Part shown: one piece after another, positions 16,541 to 33,120 of the stretch
Layout: each line of letters starts with the position of its first letter
How positions within the stretch are numbered: position 1 is the stretch's first letter
Source: Deinococcus sp. HSC-46F16
Lineage (GTDB): Bacteria; Deinococcota; Deinococci; Deinococcales; Deinococcaceae
Direction of reading: 5' to 3'
NCBI RefSeq assembly: GCF_024171495.1
Contig: NZ_JALJZW010000007.1
Coordinates: forward strand, 1-64,000
DNA: 64,000 nucleotides
The notes under the pieces: model-generated
Database searches by the model: none
What the model was told of the DNA's origin: nothing
The model's input: the letters and a program-made list of their open reading frames with translations, nothing else
Translations under genes and position numbers: made by a program

Positions 16541-17251
16541 ATGCGCGTGTACGCCATCGCCGACCTGCACCTCGCTTCCGTCACGCCCAAGCCGATGACG
16601 GTCTTCGGGCCGAACTGGGCGGGGCACCCGGAGGCGATTTTCACGCAGTGGCGCGAGGTGGTGCGCGAAGGGGACCTCGTGCTGCTGCCGGGCGACCTCT
16701 CGTGGGCGATGCGGCTGCCCGACGCCCTGACCGACCTCGCCCCGGTGGCCGGGTTGCCAGGAACAAAGGTGCTGCTGCGCGGCAACCACGACTACTGGTG
16801 GCCGGGGCTCTCGAAGCTGCGCTCGGCCCTGCCGCCGGGAATGCTGGCGGTGCAGAACGACGCCCTGCGGGTGGGCCGGGTGGTCGTGTGCGGCACGCGC
16901 GGCTGGCTCACGCCGGGGTACGAGCCGCTGGGAGCCGAAGACGACCGGCTCCTGAAACGCGAGGCCGAACGCCTGCGCCTGAGCACGGCGGCGGCGGCGC
17001 GGCTGCGGCAACCCGGTGACACGCTGATCCTGATGCTGCACTACCCCCCCGCCAGCCCACCCTACCCGCCCAACCCGCTGACCGACGTGATCGAGGCCGC
17101 GCGGCCCGACCTGATCGTGTACGGGCACCTGCATGGCGTCCCCCCCGAGCGGGCGCTGCGCCACTGGGCGGGGATTCCGGCGCACCTGGTGGCCGCCGAC
17201 GGCTTGAAATTCCGGCCCCGGCTGCTGCTGGACCTTCCCCCGGCCCCCTGA
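16541..17251 (+). CDS. Calcineurin-like metallophosphoesterase
   Basis: A di-metal phosphoesterase of 236 residues. All five blocks are present in order: ADLHL (residues 7-11), GDLSWAM (near 51), GNHDYWW (near 81), a lone His in LHYPP (near 167) and YGHLHG (near 192). No signal peptide, so cytoplasmic. ATG 16541 is the first codon after the tRNA terminator. Substrate is unknown; the family includes cyclic-nucleotide and protein phosphatases. Confidence 0.88.
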   Translation: MRVYAIADLHLASVTPKPMTVFGPNWAGHPEAIFTQWREVVREGDLVLLPGDLSWAMRLPDALTDLAPVAGLPGTKVLLRGNHDYWWPGLSKLRSALPPGMLAVQNDALRVGRVVVCGTRGWLTPGYEPLGAEDDRLLKREAERLRLSTAAAARLRQPGDTLILMLHYPPASPPYPPNPLTDVIEAARPDLIVYGHLHGVPPERALRHWAGIPAHLVAADGLKFRPRLLLDLPPAP

Positions 17252-17351
17252 GCTCCCCCCGACGCCGGGGTTAAGGAACCGGACGCGGCTCCTGGGACGG
17301 CTCTGACCCGAATCCCCCGTTCTCGCCGCTATGCTGGCCCTGGAGGCATGT

Positions 17352-18254
17352 TTGCAGGACCTCGAGAAAGTTCAGGACCGCCTGGTCGCCGACCGCAAGG
17401 TCCGGGCGGTCGCCCAGGCGGGCAGCTACGGTACCGACGACGCCTGGGCCGGGAGCCAGCCCACGCTGGTCGCCTTCGAGCGCGGCCTGCTCTCAGCGCA
17501 GTCCGAGACGCGGGCGGGCGTGACCGTTCACCGCTACCCCTACGAGAAGCTGGAAGCGTGGCGCACCTGGGACGTGGCCCGCGAGGAAGCCCCGGTCGCG
17601 CTGCTGGCGACCAGTCGGGTGGTGTACGACCCCACCGGGCATTACGGCCGCATTCAGCGCACCCTGTGGACCCTGAACGAGGAGCGCCTCGCCGGGCACC
17701 GCGAGGACTTGCTGGGCCGCGCCGCCGAGCGGCTGGACACGGCACGCCGCACCCTGACGGGTCCCGGCCACGGCGTGCAGGAGCAACTGCTCGCGCTGGC
17801 CGAGGCCCGGACGGTGGCGGTGGAGCTGCTGTACCCCGCACTGCTCACCCACATCCACGGCTGGCCCGAATTCGCCCTGCGGTTGCCCCACGCGTGGCGG
17901 GCGGCGGCGGGCCTGCGCTTCCCGAAAGCGGTCTACCACCTCGACAGCCTCTACGGCTTCGGTGGCGAGGAGGAAGCCCGCCGGGTGCTGCTCGCCACCC
18001 GTGGCCTGGGCATGGTCGAGCACGAGAAGCGTGCCCGCGCCGCTTTCCAGTCGGGCTACTACGACGGCGCCGTGCGGCTGCTGCGCGACGAGGCGGCCCG
18101 GCTGCACCGCGCGGACCTGGAGCGCTGGAGCTACCTGAGCAGCCCCCGCCGCGACAAGCTCGGCACCCTGCTGGGCGTGACCCGCAGCCCCCTTGGCCCG
18201 GCGGCCCTGACGCTGGCGGGCGAAGTGCTGCAAGACGCGCGGGAAGGCCGCTGA
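17352..18254 (+). CDS. Unknown protein with nucleotidyltransferase-like N-terminus
   Basis: About 300 residues, soluble, helical. [12 protein letters not shown] near residue 25 resembles the GS-x-A/G-x(n)-D/E signature of nucleotidyltransferases, and the later helical part ([18 protein letters not shown]) resembles a kanamycin-nucleotidyltransferase-type C-terminal domain, but the aspartate pair is not convincing. An ATG at 17331 lies in the same frame but inside the TATGCT hexamer, so TTG 17352, 6 nt after GGAGG, is preferred. Ends at a strong hairpin. Confidence 0.6.
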   Translation: MQDLEKVQDRLVADRKVRAVAQAGSYGTDDAWAGSQPTLVAFERGLLSAQSETRAGVTVHRYPYEKLEAWRTWDVAREEAPVALLATSRVVYDPTGHYGRIQRTLWTLNEERLAGHREDLLGRAAERLDTARRTLTGPGHGVQEQLLALAEARTVAVELLYPALLTHIHGWPEFALRLPHAWRAAAGLRFPKAVYHLDSLYGFGGEEEARRVLLATRGLGMVEHEKRARAAFQSGYYDGAVRLLRDEAARLHRADLERWSYLSSPRRDKLGTLLGVTRSPLGPAALTLAGEVLQDAREGR

Positions 18255-18277
18255 CGCCCGCCAGAACGGGCAACGAG

Positions 18278-18305
18278 AAAACCCCGCGCTTGGCGGGGCT
18301 TTTTC
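18278..18305. terminator. Bidirectional terminator between the 17352 gene and tRNA-Lys
   Basis: AAAA, stem CCCCGC/GCGGGG (18282-18287 with 18293-18298), 5-nt loop, C and TTTT. The A and T runs make it usable on both strands. Confidence 0.85.
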
Positions 18306-18306
18306 T

Positions 18307-18382
<76 letters not shown>

Positions 18383-18421
18383 GCGCGGGAGGCGGGGGCT
18401 GCAAGTTTCGCAGCGGGCCTG

Positions 18422-18450
18422 AGTATAGGCAGCCCCCCCACCCACGTCAA
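18422..18450 (-). promoter_or_regulatory. Sigma-70 type promoter of tRNA-Lys
   Basis: On the minus strand TTGACG (18450-18445), a 17-nt spacer and TATACT (18427-18422), about 40 nt ahead of the tRNA 5' end. Confidence 0.75.
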
Positions 18451-18478
18451 CGCCGGGCGCCCGGGCGGGGCGCGTGGC

Positions 18479-19825
<1,347 letters not shown>

Positions 19826-19831
19826 GCGGCG

Positions 19832-19841
19832 AGGCTAGCAT
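19832..19841. promoter_or_regulatory. Overlapping divergent -10 hexamers (ffh and pyrophosphohydrolase)
   Basis: Minus-strand TAGCCT (19837-19832) and plus-strand TAGCAT (19836-19841) share the two bases TA at 19836-19837. Each ends 6 nt before its start codon, and the two start codons are separated by only 22 nt. Confidence 0.6.
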
Positions 19842-19847
19842 GCGGGC

Positions 19848-20180
19848 GTGAACGACTCCGTAGACCGCGCCGCCATCGGCAAACTGGTCCGCGACCGGAT
19901 TCCCGAACGCTTCCCGGCGAGCCGCTATCGCGTGCTGGACGAGGCCGAGTTCGGGGCCGCGCTGCGGGCCAAGCTGACCGAGGAGGTCGGGGAATATCTG
20001 GCGGACGGCACCCCGGAGGAGTTGGCGGACGTGTTGGAGGTGCTCCACGCGCTGGCGGCCCGACACGGGCTGACGCCGGGGGATTTGGAGCGGTTGCGTG
20101 TGCAGAAAGCGGCGGAACGTGGAGCCTTCGTGGGGCGGGTATGGCTGGAGCTGCCGGGCAGCGAACCTAACGCCCGTTAG
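19848..20180 (+). CDS. MazG-like NTP pyrophosphohydrolase
   Basis: 110 residues. The N-terminal [11 protein letters not shown] (residues 10-20) and [25 protein letters not shown] (near 42-66, shown here as a helical E/D-rich block) match small phosphoribosyl-ATP-pyrophosphohydrolase-like house-cleaning enzymes. The EExxE and ExxD acidic pairs needed for Mg are present. GTG 19848 sits 6 nt after TAGCAT. The substrate (non-canonical NTP) is inferred. Confidence 0.8.
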   Translation: MNDSVDRAAIGKLVRDRIPERFPASRYRVLDEAEFGAALRAKLTEEVGEYLADGTPEELADVLEVLHALAARHGLTPGDLERLRVQKAAERGAFVGRVWLELPGSEPNAR

Positions 20181-20203
20181 CCTGCCCGCGCTATCCTTCC
20201 CGT

Positions 20204-21385
<1,182 letters not shown>

Positions 21386-21395
21386 GCTGACGCCC

Positions 21396-21715
<320 letters not shown>

Positions 21716-21719
<4 letters not shown>

Positions 21720-22194
21720 GCGAAGGGCGAAAACGGCAGAGAGCCGCGATGGGTCAACCCGACTTCAAGTTGGGGCCGTTGCGTCTGTGGGTCCATCGGT
21801 ACCAATTTCCCGAAGCAACCGACTACTGGGACGCGAACTGGCTTGTCGTGACGGCAGAAGTGAATGTGCCGGGTCAGTCTTGGGTGCACGTGAATGGGCC
21901 ATTTCTCAGGACTGTTGAACTTCTCGGCTTTTGCAACGAGTTGGAGACTCTTCATCACGTACTCGAGGGAGAGGCCAACCTTCACCCCATTGAGCCGGAG
22001 TTGTGTATCAGCTTAAGAGGTAACCAACTCGGGCACATCTCAGGCGAAATTGGAATAACACCCGACAACATGACTCAGGAACACCTCTTCTTTTTTGAGA
22101 TCGACCAGTCGCATCTACTTGAGGCCATTGCAGGGCTCAAAGCTATTCTCGACCGCTTCCCGGTGAAGGATGCGGACAATGTGGGAGAACCATC

Positions 22195-22198
<4 letters not shown>
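21716..22198 (+). CDS. WapI-like immunity family protein (tentative), less GC-rich
   Basis: 160 residues, soluble. [18 protein letters not shown] (near residue 28) and the following W-x(n)[12 protein letters not shown] pattern recall the WapI-type immunity family (Y-x-FP, D-ANWL, P-x-L-x-T-x-EL); this is a pattern match by eye. The C-terminal half is acidic and aromatic. Base composition is visibly lower in GC than its neighbours, with codons such as TTG, ATA, AGA and CTT that are rare around it, suggesting recent transfer. It overlaps both neighbours by ATGA, so it sits inside a working operon. No toxin gene is adjacent. Confidence 0.6.
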
Positions 22199-23031
<833 letters not shown>

Positions 23032-23042
23032 CACCCGACCGG

Positions 23043-23081
23043 AAAGGAGGAGCGGGGCACAGGCCTTCGCTCCTCCTCTTT
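23043..23081. terminator. Hairpin between convergent genes
   Basis: GGAGGAGCG (23046-23054) pairs with CGCTCCTCC (23068-23076), flanked by AAA on the left and TCTTT on the right, so usable by both strands. Confidence 0.7.
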
Positions 23082-23088
23082 CGGCCTG

Positions 23089-23253
23089 CTAGCTGTGACC
23101 GGGGTCCGAATCGTCGCTGGGACGGCCATGCTTGCCGTCGCCGCTCGCCTCGTCCTCCGGGGAGGGCTGCGGCGTGTCCTGAGCGGACTCGGAGAGTTGC
23201 TCGTGCTGTTCGTCCTGCGGCTGGGGCGTGCGGTCGTTCTCGTTCTTCGTCAT
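23089..23253 (-). CDS. Tiny acidic, disordered protein
   Basis: 54 residues, almost entirely D/E/Q/S/P/G/H, with no hydrophobic core: predicted disordered. A strong GAGGAGG lies 8 nt before ATG 23253, which supports real translation; longer in-frame starts would overlap the upstream gene. It follows the AhpD-like gene by 13 nt. Similar tiny hydrophilic proteins are often stress-related, but nothing here shows a function. Confidence 0.6.
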   Translation of the reverse strand: MTKNENDRTPQPQDEQHEQLSESAQDTPQPSPEDEASGDGKHGRPSDDSDPGHS

Positions 23254-23266
23254 GGCGGAAACCTCC

Positions 23267-23857
<591 letters not shown>

Positions 23858-23915
23858 GGGGACAGCTTACCCGCCCCGGAACTCCCTTCCCCCGCCCCGC
23901 GTATCTCACCAGCGT

Positions 23916-24416
23916 ATGAGTCTCGCCTTTCTGGTCTTTCTGGTCGCCTGGGTCGTCGGCATGGTCGGCACCTTCGTGCCCGCGCTGCCCGCCACGCTGA
24001 TCATCTTCGCGGGCACGGTCGCCGCCACCTTCATCGACGGGTTTCAGGTGTGGCCGGACCTGCCCTTTCTGCTCACCTTCGCGGTCATCACGTTCCTGAT
24101 TTCCATGATCGACAACTTCGCCTCGGCGTGGGGGGCGCGGCGGTATGGGGGCAGCAAGCAGGCCGGGTGGGGAGCCTTGGTCGGCGGGCTGGTGGGCATC
24201 TTCATTCCCTTCGGGCTGATCGTGGGACCGCTCGCCGGGGCGTTGGCGGCGGAACTCCTGATCGTGCGAAAGCCCGCGCCCGACGCCATTCGCGCCGCCT
24301 GGGGCACCCTGCTGGGACTACTGACCGGCATCGCCGCCAAGCTGGTGCTGCACCTGCTGATCGGGATTTACGAGCTGTGGCGCCTCTGGGACCCCAGCAA
24401 AAGCATCTTCGGCTGA
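23916..24416 (+). CDS. DUF456-family membrane protein
   Basis: 166 residues with about four membrane segments. The glycine-rich hairpins ([33 protein letters not shown]) are typical of DUF456 proteins. A small polar segment ([13 protein letters not shown], near residue 71) separates the halves. ATG 23916; the hexamer TATCTC upstream is a weak -10. Function of the family is unknown. Confidence 0.75.
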   Translation: MSLAFLVFLVAWVVGMVGTFVPALPATLIIFAGTVAATFIDGFQVWPDLPFLLTFAVITFLISMIDNFASAWGARRYGGSKQAGWGALVGGLVGIFIPFGLIVGPLAGALAAELLIVRKPAPDAIRAAWGTLLGLLTGIAAKLVLHLLIGIYELWRLWDPSKSIFG

Positions 24417-24436
24417 ACGGGGGTTCGGGAGGGTCG

Positions 24437-24458
24437 GGGCCGAGGCTCCGGCCCTTTC
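24437..24458. terminator. Hairpin after the DUF456 gene
   Basis: GGGCCG (24437-24442) pairs with CGGCCC (24449-24454), followed by TTT; lies between convergent genes. Confidence 0.6.
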
Positions 24459-24469
24459 TGCTGGCCGCT

Positions 24470-25135
24470 TTACCAGGCCGCCAAGAGCGGGGCCAGGCCC
24501 AACGCCGTCACCGCCAGCACGGGGAGGAGGGGAAGGAGCGTGCCGAGGAGCGCCCGGCGGCGGTCCCCCGTCAGGGTCAGGAAGCCCCGGTAGGCCAGCG
24601 CGAACTGCGCGAGGGGCGCGAGCAGCAGCAGGAGCACGGTCACGCGGGCGAGGCTGCTCTGCATCACCGCCTCCAGCAACTCACGCTGAGAAAGCGCGGC
24701 CCCGTCCACACGGATCAGGCCCAAGTCCGTTCCCGACAGGAGGACCAGCACCGACAGCGCCAGATACAGCGGTGGCAGCAGCACAAAGGTTGCCCCGTAG
24801 ACCTCCGGGGCACGGCCCTCGCGTCCGGCTCCCAGCCAGCCCAGCCCCGCCATCAGCGCCGCGCCCACCACCGTCAGGAAGAAGGTGCCGAAGACGTTGA
24901 CCGCGTAAGAGGCGAACGCCGCCGCACCCTGGGCCGTCGCCCCCACGACCGGGCGCAGCAGCAGGGCGTAGACCACCCCGCCGAGCAGGGCCGCAAGCAC
25001 GGGCGGGAGCGCATACCGCCAGGGCAGGGGCGGCACCTGGCGCAACCGCGCGAAAAAGGCCGCCGGGCCGCTCAGCAGTTCGGCGGCGAGGGGCGCGGTG
25101 GGGGGCGGGGCAGGCGTGGGGCGCGGGCGGGCCAT
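24470..25135 (-). CDS. Polytopic membrane protein, Yip1-like
   Basis: 221 residues: a Pro-rich cytosolic N-terminus then about five hydrophobic helices ([48 protein letters not shown] and two more). The layout resembles Yip1/YIF1-domain bacterial proteins; not a firm match. ATG 25135 lies 7 nt after TAGAGT, whose TAG is the stop of the upstream YkvA-like gene. Last gene of a leftward run. Confidence 0.6.
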   Translation of the reverse strand: MARPRPTPAPPPTAPLAAELLSGPAAFFARLRQVPPLPWRYALPPVLAALLGGVVYALLLRPVVGATAQGAAAFASYAVNVFGTFFLTVVGAALMAGLGWLGAGREGRAPEVYGATFVLLPPLYLALSVLVLLSGTDLGLIRVDGAALSQRELLEAVMQSSLARVTVLLLLLAPLAQFALAYRGFLTLTGDRRRALLGTLLPLLPVLAVTALGLAPLLAAW

Positions 25136-25142
25136 CGGGGGC

Positions 25143-25148
25143 ACTCTA
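25143..25148 (-). promoter_or_regulatory. -10-like hexamer TAGAGT built on a stop codon
   Basis: On the minus strand the TAG stop of the YkvA-like gene (25148-25146) starts the hexamer; ATG of the next gene follows after 7 nt. Confidence 0.45.
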
Positions 25149-25523
25149 GCCCCCCGAGCCGGAGCGGGTGACCCACAGGTGCCACAGCCCCCACAGCGCG
25201 AGGGCGTACAGCCCCAGCATGGGCACCAGCCCCCAGCCGGAGCGGGCCAGCCGCGCGGGATGACGGGCGGCCTCGGCACGGGCGTCTTCCAGCACGGCGG
25301 GCGGCACGAGGCGCAGCACCAGCCACAGCCCAGCGGGAACGAGCAGCAGGTCGTCGAGCTGCCCCAGTACCGGGATGAAGTCCGGAATCAGGTCGATGGG
25401 GCTGAGCGCATAGGCCAGGACGAGCAGGGCCAGGGCGCGGGCCAGCCACGGGGTGCGGGGGTCACGGGCGGCGAGGCTGAGGGCCAGCAGGTCGGCCTTC
25501 AGCCGCCGGGCGAAAGCCCGCAA
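25146..25523 (-). CDS. YkvA-family (DUF1232) protein
   Basis: A small membrane-associated protein with the DUF1232 core [20 protein letters not shown] followed by a hydrophobic helix ([15 protein letters not shown]) and a C-terminal helix near the end. No ATG or GTG fits well at the N-terminus: TTG 25523 is chosen, with an in-frame CTG a few codons upstream as an alternative. The start region abuts the CPBP protease stop, so the two genes are probably coupled. Confidence 0.75.
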   Translation of the reverse strand: MRAFARRLKADLLALSLAARDPRTPWLARALALLVLAYALSPIDLIPDFIPVLGQLDDLLLVPAGLWLVLRLVPPAVLEDARAEAARHPARLARSGWGLVPMLGLYALALWGLWHLWVTRSGSGG

Positions 25524-25540
25524 GCGGTTCAGCGCCGTGC

Positions 25541-26491
25541 CTACCGCATCACCCCGCGCAGATCGGTCAGGGTCTGCTGCACGGCGGGCAGGGTCAGGGC
25601 CGCCGCGACCACCCCGAACAGCACCACGCCGACATACGCCGCGCTGAGCCACGGGCCGGGCGCCTGCCGCTCCTGGGGATCGGCCCTGGGGGTCAGCCAG
25701 AGGTGCAGCACCGTCAGCACCGCGACGCCAAAGAGGGCCGCCCCAATCGCCACGGGCACCGCCAGCGCCGGATTTTTCAGCAGTTCGCCCGCCTGCTCGG
25801 TGTTGTCGGGGAGCCGACCGGCCAGGACACTGCCCAGCGCCACCGCCAATGTGTTGTTCAGCGCGTGGACAATCACCGCGTTCCACAGGCTGCCGCTGTG
25901 CTGGGTCAGGCGGGCCAGCGCGTAGGCCAGCGGGATGATGCCGACCACGCTGGCCGGAACGCCGTGGGCGACCCCGAAGGCGAGCGAGGTCGTGACCGCC
26001 GCCACCGTGAAGCCCGCCGCCCGTTCGTGCCCACGCAGCATCAGGCCCCGGAAGGCGACCTCCTCCGCGAAGGGGATCAGCAACCCGGCGGCGAGCAGCA
26101 GCACCCACAGGTCCGGCCCCTGACTCACGAACTGCGGAATGGCGTCGGCCGACTGCGGCACAAGGGTCACGTACACCAGCACGAAGGCCCGAGACGCCAG
26201 GAACGCCAGCACAAAAGCCGCCAGCGACAGCCCCCACGACGGCGGCGTACGCCAGCGCGAGTCGCGGAAGAGGGCCTGCATGGGCCGCCGAAAGACGGTC
26301 AGGGCCAGGGCCGCGTTCCCTACGAAAGACAGCAGCAGCGCCGTTCCCAAGGGCATCCCCAGACCGATAAACACCGCCGACAGGACGTTTTGCGCGATCA
26401 AGAGGGTCAGGGCGGCGCGGTTGCCGTCCACGGCGCGGATGCCCGGAGCCTGCGGGATGCTGGGGGAAACGGGCCGGTCCGGGGCGGTCAT
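25541..26491 (-). CDS. CPBP-family (CAAX-like) intramembrane metalloprotease
   Basis: 316 residues, about eight hydrophobic helices. The three CPBP motifs are present: EE-x3-R ([11 protein letters not shown], near residue 145), F-x3-H (FGVAHG, near 175) and HALNNT near 218. In bacteria such proteins act as intramembrane proteases or bacteriocin self-immunity factors. ATG 26491 is preceded by CATACT at 7 nt. It follows threonine aldolase by 53 nt in the same direction. Confidence 0.85.
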   Translation of the reverse strand: MTAPDRPVSPSIPQAPGIRAVDGNRAALTLLIAQNVLSAVFIGLGMPLGTALLLSFVGNAALALTVFRRPMQALFRDSRWRTPPSWGLSLAAFVLAFLASRAFVLVYVTLVPQSADAIPQFVSQGPDLWVLLLAAGLLIPFAEEVAFRGLMLRGHERAAGFTVAAVTTSLAFGVAHGVPASVVGIIPLAYALARLTQHSGSLWNAVIVHALNNTLAVALGSVLAGRLPDNTEQAGELLKNPALAVPVAIGAALFGVAVLTVLHLWLTPRADPQERQAPGPWLSAAYVGVVLFGVVAAALTLPAVQQTLTDLRGVMR

Positions 26492-26544
26492 GGGAGGCAG
26501 TATGCCGCGCCCGGCTCGGCGGAGACCTCTGACCCCAGGCGGGC

Positions 26545-27567
26545 TCAGGCGGTCAGCACCCGGATCGCTTCCTCTAGCGCCTCGTCCCCGACCTGGTGGT
26601 GCAGTACGAAACGCACCGAGTCCGGCCCCAGCGCACTCGCCAGCACCCCCGCCTCGGCCCAGCGGGCCACCTGCGCCGCCGCGTCGGGCAGGGTCACGTA
26701 GATGATGTTGGTCTGCACGGCGGCCAGATTCACGCTGTACCCGGCCTCCAGCAGCGCTTCGGCGAGGCGGCGGGTACGGCGGTGGTCTTCCTTCAGGCGG
26801 GCAGGACCCTCGCGCACAGCGACCAGCGCGGCGGCGGCGAGGACCCCGGCCTGACGCATGCCGCCGCCCATCATCTTGCGGTAGCGGTGGGCCTGCTTCA
26901 TGGCGGCGGCGCTGCCCAGCAGCACGCTGCCAACCGGGGCACCCAACCCCTTGCTCAGGCAGATGCTCACCGTGTCGAAGTGGCGGGTGATCTCGGCCAG
27001 GGGCACATCTTGCGCCGCCGCCGCGTTGAAGACCCGCGCCCCGTCGAGGTGCAGGGGCAGCCCCTCCTCGTCGGCCACGCCCCGGATGGCAGTCAGCACC
27101 TCCAGCGGCAGCACCGTTCCGCCCGCCTTGTTGTGGGTGTTTTCCAGGCTGATCATCCCCGTGGGTGACTGGTGGACGCTGTGGCGCACGGCGAGGCGCA
27201 CCGCCTCCGGGTCGGGTACGCCCAGCGGCGCGGGCACGAAGCGGGGCACGACCCCTGAGAAGGTCGCCATCATGCCGAGTTCCCACTCGTAGATGTGCGA
27301 GCCCTCCGCGCAGATCACTTCCTCGCCCCGGCGGGTGTGCAGGGCGATGGCGACCTGATTGGTCATCGTGCCCGAGGGCATGAAGAGGCCCGCCTCGAAT
27401 CCGGCGAGGCGGGCGAGTTCGCTCTGAAGCGCGTTGACGGTGGGGTCCTCGCCGTACACGTCGTCGCCCACCGGGGCCTGCGCCATCGCCTCCCGCATCT
27501 CGGGGGTGGGCGTGGTGACGGTATCGGAGCGGAGGTCGGCCAGGACGCGGGGAGGGGCGACGGTCAT
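26545..27567 (-). CDS. Low-specificity L-threonine aldolase
   Basis: A PLP enzyme that cleaves threonine or allo-threonine to glycine and acetaldehyde. 340 residues: [17 protein letters not shown] at the N-terminus (family signature), [22 protein letters not shown] and the PLP lysine in [13 protein letters not shown] near residue 205. ATG 27567 lies 7 nt after TACCAT on the minus strand. It may link to glycine supply; the neighbours show no pathway. Confidence 0.93.
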   Translation of the reverse strand: MTVAPPRVLADLRSDTVTTPTPEMREAMAQAPVGDDVYGEDPTVNALQSELARLAGFEAGLFMPSGTMTNQVAIALHTRRGEEVICAEGSHIYEWELGMMATFSGVVPRFVPAPLGVPDPEAVRLAVRHSVHQSPTGMISLENTHNKAGGTVLPLEVLTAIRGVADEEGLPLHLDGARVFNAAAAQDVPLAEITRHFDTVSICLSKGLGAPVGSVLLGSAAAMKQAHRYRKMMGGGMRQAGVLAAAALVAVREGPARLKEDHRRTRRLAEALLEAGYSVNLAAVQTNIIYVTLPDAAAQVARWAEAGVLASALGPDSVRFVLHHQVGDEALEEAIRVLTA

Positions 27568-27636
27568 GGAGAGAATGGTACGCGGGAGGCCGGGCGCGGT
27601 GCGCGGTGGCAGGTTCCTTTCCGGCCTCCCCTCCCC

Positions 27637-29643
<2,007 letters not shown>

Positions 29644-29942
29644 GTCCTGTCTCCCGTCTTGCACGGACAAACCACCTGACCTTTGTTCTGGGGCGCGTTC
29701 TGGCAGGCAGAAGGAGCGCACGAACAGGCGGGCGAACGGCCACCGCAGCCTCGTCAAGCTTGTGTGGGCCGAGCATACACCCGCAGCGTGACGAACATAA
29801 CGTTCTGCTCAAGGTCTGCCCAGGAGCGGCTTTAGGGAGACCTCAGCCAGATGGGGAGGGCGGCGGCGAAACTGCTACGCGTAAGGGCGAGCGCCTCGCT
29901 CTGCACGCAAGAGCACCACCATTCCATGCACGGAGGCAACAC

Positions 29943-30785
<843 letters not shown>

Positions 30786-30820
30786 TCAGGCACGACCCTC
30801 CGCCACTCAGGTGCGGGGGC

Positions 30821-30850
30821 GGAGGCGGGGGCAACCCCGCCTTCTTCTTG
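30821..30850 (+). terminator. Hairpin with GCAA tetraloop between two DUF2382 genes
   Basis: GGCGGGG (30824-30830), loop GCAA, CCCCGCC (30835-30841), then TTCTTCTT. May attenuate rather than fully end transcription into the next gene. Confidence 0.7.
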
Positions 30851-30874
30851 GTTCCCCCACTGGAAAGGACCCCC

Positions 30875-31363
30875 ATGGACGACCACAGACCCGACCACGA
30901 CCGCCCCACCGACGCGGCCCTGCGCGAGCAGGATGAGCGCCGTGAGCTGATCGAGCGCCTGCGCCTGCACGAGGAACGTGCCCTCGTGGAGGTCGTGCCC
31001 GAGACGGTCGGTGCCGTTACCATCCGCCGCGTGGTCACCGAGCGTCAGGAAAATGTGCCCATCACCCTGCGCCGCGAACACCTCGAAATCACCGTGCGCG
31101 AGAATACCGGCGGGCAGGCGACCCTCAACGGCGAAGAGTTGGAGGTGGGCCGCGTCTACGAGGTCCCGCTGTACGAGGAACGGGCGCTGATCGAAAAGCA
31201 GGTCTATCCCTTCAGCGACGTGACCATCGCCAAGGAAGCCCGCGTGTACACCCAGACCCAAGAGATCACCCTGCGCCGCGAGGAACTCGCCGTGGAGGAC
31301 CCGCAGGGGCTGGTGCGCGAGCGGACAATGCCCACTCCGCTCGACCCCGACCCCACCCGCTGA
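30875..31363 (+). CDS. DUF2382 (YsnF/AvaK-type) stress protein
   Basis: 162 residues: one DUF2382 domain with the recurring pattern of charged beta-strands ([50 protein letters not shown]). No PRC-barrel. The GGAAAGGA 5 nt before ATG 30875 supports the start. It is the second DUF2382 gene in tandem; the two probably arose by duplication of this domain and share a stress role. Confidence 0.82.
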   Translation: MDDHRPDHDRPTDAALREQDERRELIERLRLHEERALVEVVPETVGAVTIRRVVTERQENVPITLRREHLEITVRENTGGQATLNGEELEVGRVYEVPLYEERALIEKQVYPFSDVTIAKEARVYTQTQEITLRREELAVEDPQGLVRERTMPTPLDPDPTR

Positions 31364-31377
31364 GCCGCCCCTCCCTT

Positions 31378-31408
31378 GCCGCCCGCCGGACCCTACCGGG
31401 GGCGGCTT
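31378..31408 (+). terminator. Hairpin after the second DUF2382 gene
   Basis: GCCGCCC (31378-31384) pairs with GGGCGGC (31400-31406) and CCGG with CCGG inside, followed by TT. Confidence 0.6.
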
Positions 31409-31439
31409 GTCGTGGGGGCAGGCCCTATCCTGCGGGCCG

Positions 31440-32120
31440 ATGACCGACGCCGACCCTTCTCCTGCCGGACCCATCCTGCTGACCCCCGACGGCTCACGCA
31501 CCGCCCTGAGCGCCCGCTACGGCGAGGCCTACGGCTCTCGGCACGGGGCAGCGGCGCAGGCCCGGCATGTCTTCGTGGAGGGGAGCGGCACCCACGAACA
31601 CCCCTGCCCCCGCGTGCTGGAGGTGGGCTTCGGGCTGGGCGTCAACTTCCGAGCGACGCTAGCGGAATGTGCGCGGCGCGGCGTCCCGCTGGAGTACGTG
31701 GCCTACGAGTTCGACCCCGCGCCCGTGGCCGTGCTGCGGGAGGTGGCCGAGGGCAGCGAGGGGGCCGACGATCCCGCGTGGGAGGGGGTGCTGGCGGGGT
31801 GGGGCGGACCGGACCCTCTGACCGTTCGGGTGCCCGGCGTCTCCCTCACCGTCCGGTTCGAGGACATCCGCACCGCGCCGCTCCCCCAGGACTGGGCCAC
31901 CGCCCTCTACCTCGACGGCTTCTCGCCCGCCCGCAACCCGGAAGTCTGGACGCCCGAGGTGGTGGGGCGGCTGGCCTCGGCCCTGGCGCCGGGGGGCGTG
32001 CTGACGACCTACAGCGCCGCCGGACACGTGCGCCGGGCGCTGGCGGCAGCGGGTCTGGAGGTCGAGCGCCGCCCCGGTCCCCCCGGCAAGCGCGAGCATC
32101 TGCGGGCGGTGCGGCGGTGA
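31440..32120 (+). CDS. mnmD: tRNA (5-methylaminomethyl-2-thiouridine) methyltransferase, MnmC N-domain homologue
   Basis: SAM-dependent methyltransferase of 226 residues that completes mnm5(s2)U at the tRNA wobble position. The SAM loop is [11 protein letters not shown] (near residue 60) and [15 protein letters not shown] (near 157) is the signature of the MnmC methyltransferase domain. In E. coli this is fused to the oxidase; here the oxidase is a separate gene whose GTG overlaps this stop (GTGA). TATCCT lies 8 nt upstream of ATG 31440. Confidence 0.85.
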   Translation: MTDADPSPAGPILLTPDGSRTALSARYGEAYGSRHGAAAQARHVFVEGSGTHEHPCPRVLEVGFGLGVNFRATLAECARRGVPLEYVAYEFDPAPVAVLREVAEGSEGADDPAWEGVLAGWGGPDPLTVRVPGVSLTVRFEDIRTAPLPQDWATALYLDGFSPARNPEVWTPEVVGRLASALAPGGVLTTYSAAGHVRRALAAAGLEVERRPGPPGKREHLRAVRR

Positions 32121-33085
32121 GGGTGCTCGTCGTGGGCGGCGGCGTCGCGGGCGCGGCGGTGGCGTACTTCGCGGCGCAGGGGGGGGCGCAGGTGACGGTG
32201 GTGGACGCTGGGATTCACGCGGCGAGCCACGTGCCTTCCGCCCTGCTCAACCCGGTGCGCGGGCAGTCGGGACAGGTGGACGGGCGGGCATTAGAGGGCC
32301 TCGCGCTGACCTGGGCACTGGTGCGCGAGTTGGAGGCGGCGGGCTGGTCCATTCCCCACGGTCAGGAGGGCGTGCTGCGCCCGGTGCCCGACGAGCGCAC
32401 GCGGGCCAAGTTCGCGCGGAACCTCCCCCCGGCCCTCCCCCACCGCTGGCTGACGCCGGGGGACTTTCCTGCGTCCCTCTCCCCAGGCTGGCCGCACGCC
32501 CTGCTGATCCCGGCAGGGGGCTGGCTGGACGGCGCGGCCTTCTGCGCGGGGCTGCTGGACGTGAGCGGGGCGGAGGTCGTGCGGGGTCGGGCGGTCGCCT
32601 GGGACGCCCACTCGATCACACTGGAGGAAGGTCCCCGGCTCCAGGGCGACGCGCTGGTCTGGTGCGGCGGCGCGGTGGGGTCGGGCTGGGCGAGCGAAGC
32701 GGGCACCCACCGGGCAGGCACGCTGCTCACGCTGGACCGCCCGGCCACGGCCCTCCCGGTGAGCTTCGGGGCGTACCTTGCACCGAGGGCCGGGGGAACG
32801 GGCGTTCTGGGGGCGACGTTCGAGGTCCCGACGCCGACCTGGCAGGAGCCGACCCTCCCCGCCGCTTCACTGCGCTGGCTGCTGAACCGGGGGGACGCGC
32901 TGGCTGACCTGCGCGGCGTGCGGGTGACCGGACGCTGGAGCGGCATCCGCCTCTCCGGGCTGGTGGCCGGACGGCAGCCAGACGGCGTGTGGCGGCTCTC
33001 CGGGCTGAGCAGCAAGGGCTTTTTGCTGGGGCCGCTGCTCGCGCGTCACGTTGCGGGTGACGTGCTGCGGGAGACCGCAACGTAA
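32117..33085 (+). CDS. FAD-dependent oxidoreductase, MnmC oxidase-domain homologue
   Basis: 322 residues of the DAO fold. N-terminal FAD loop [31 protein letters not shown] near residue 38 (typical of the MnmC oxidase: xxP-x-x-L-NP), and [16 protein letters not shown] near the C-terminus. It would oxidise cmnm5U to nm5U, the substrate of the methyltransferase encoded just upstream. GTG start overlapping the mnmD stop gives coupling and roughly 1:1 output. Together the pair equals one E. coli MnmC. Confidence 0.8.
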   Translation: MRVLVVGGGVAGAAVAYFAAQGGAQVTVVDAGIHAASHVPSALLNPVRGQSGQVDGRALEGLALTWALVRELEAAGWSIPHGQEGVLRPVPDERTRAKFARNLPPALPHRWLTPGDFPASLSPGWPHALLIPAGGWLDGAAFCAGLLDVSGAEVVRGRAVAWDAHSITLEEGPRLQGDALVWCGGAVGSGWASEAGTHRAGTLLTLDRPATALPVSFGAYLAPRAGGTGVLGATFEVPTPTWQEPTLPAASLRWLLNRGDALADLRGVRVTGRWSGIRLSGLVAGRQPDGVWRLSGLSSKGFLLGPLLARHVAGDVLRETAT

Positions 33086-33120
33086 CGCCGGGCACAGGCA
33101 CCGCTTACACTGGCGGGGTT

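Noticed and set aside
29644..29942. Search for a heat-shock CIRCE or radiation-response (RDRM) palindrome ahead of the DUF2382 gene
   Set aside because: Only weak, short symmetry around aacataacgtt; no 17-bp palindrome of either type is present.
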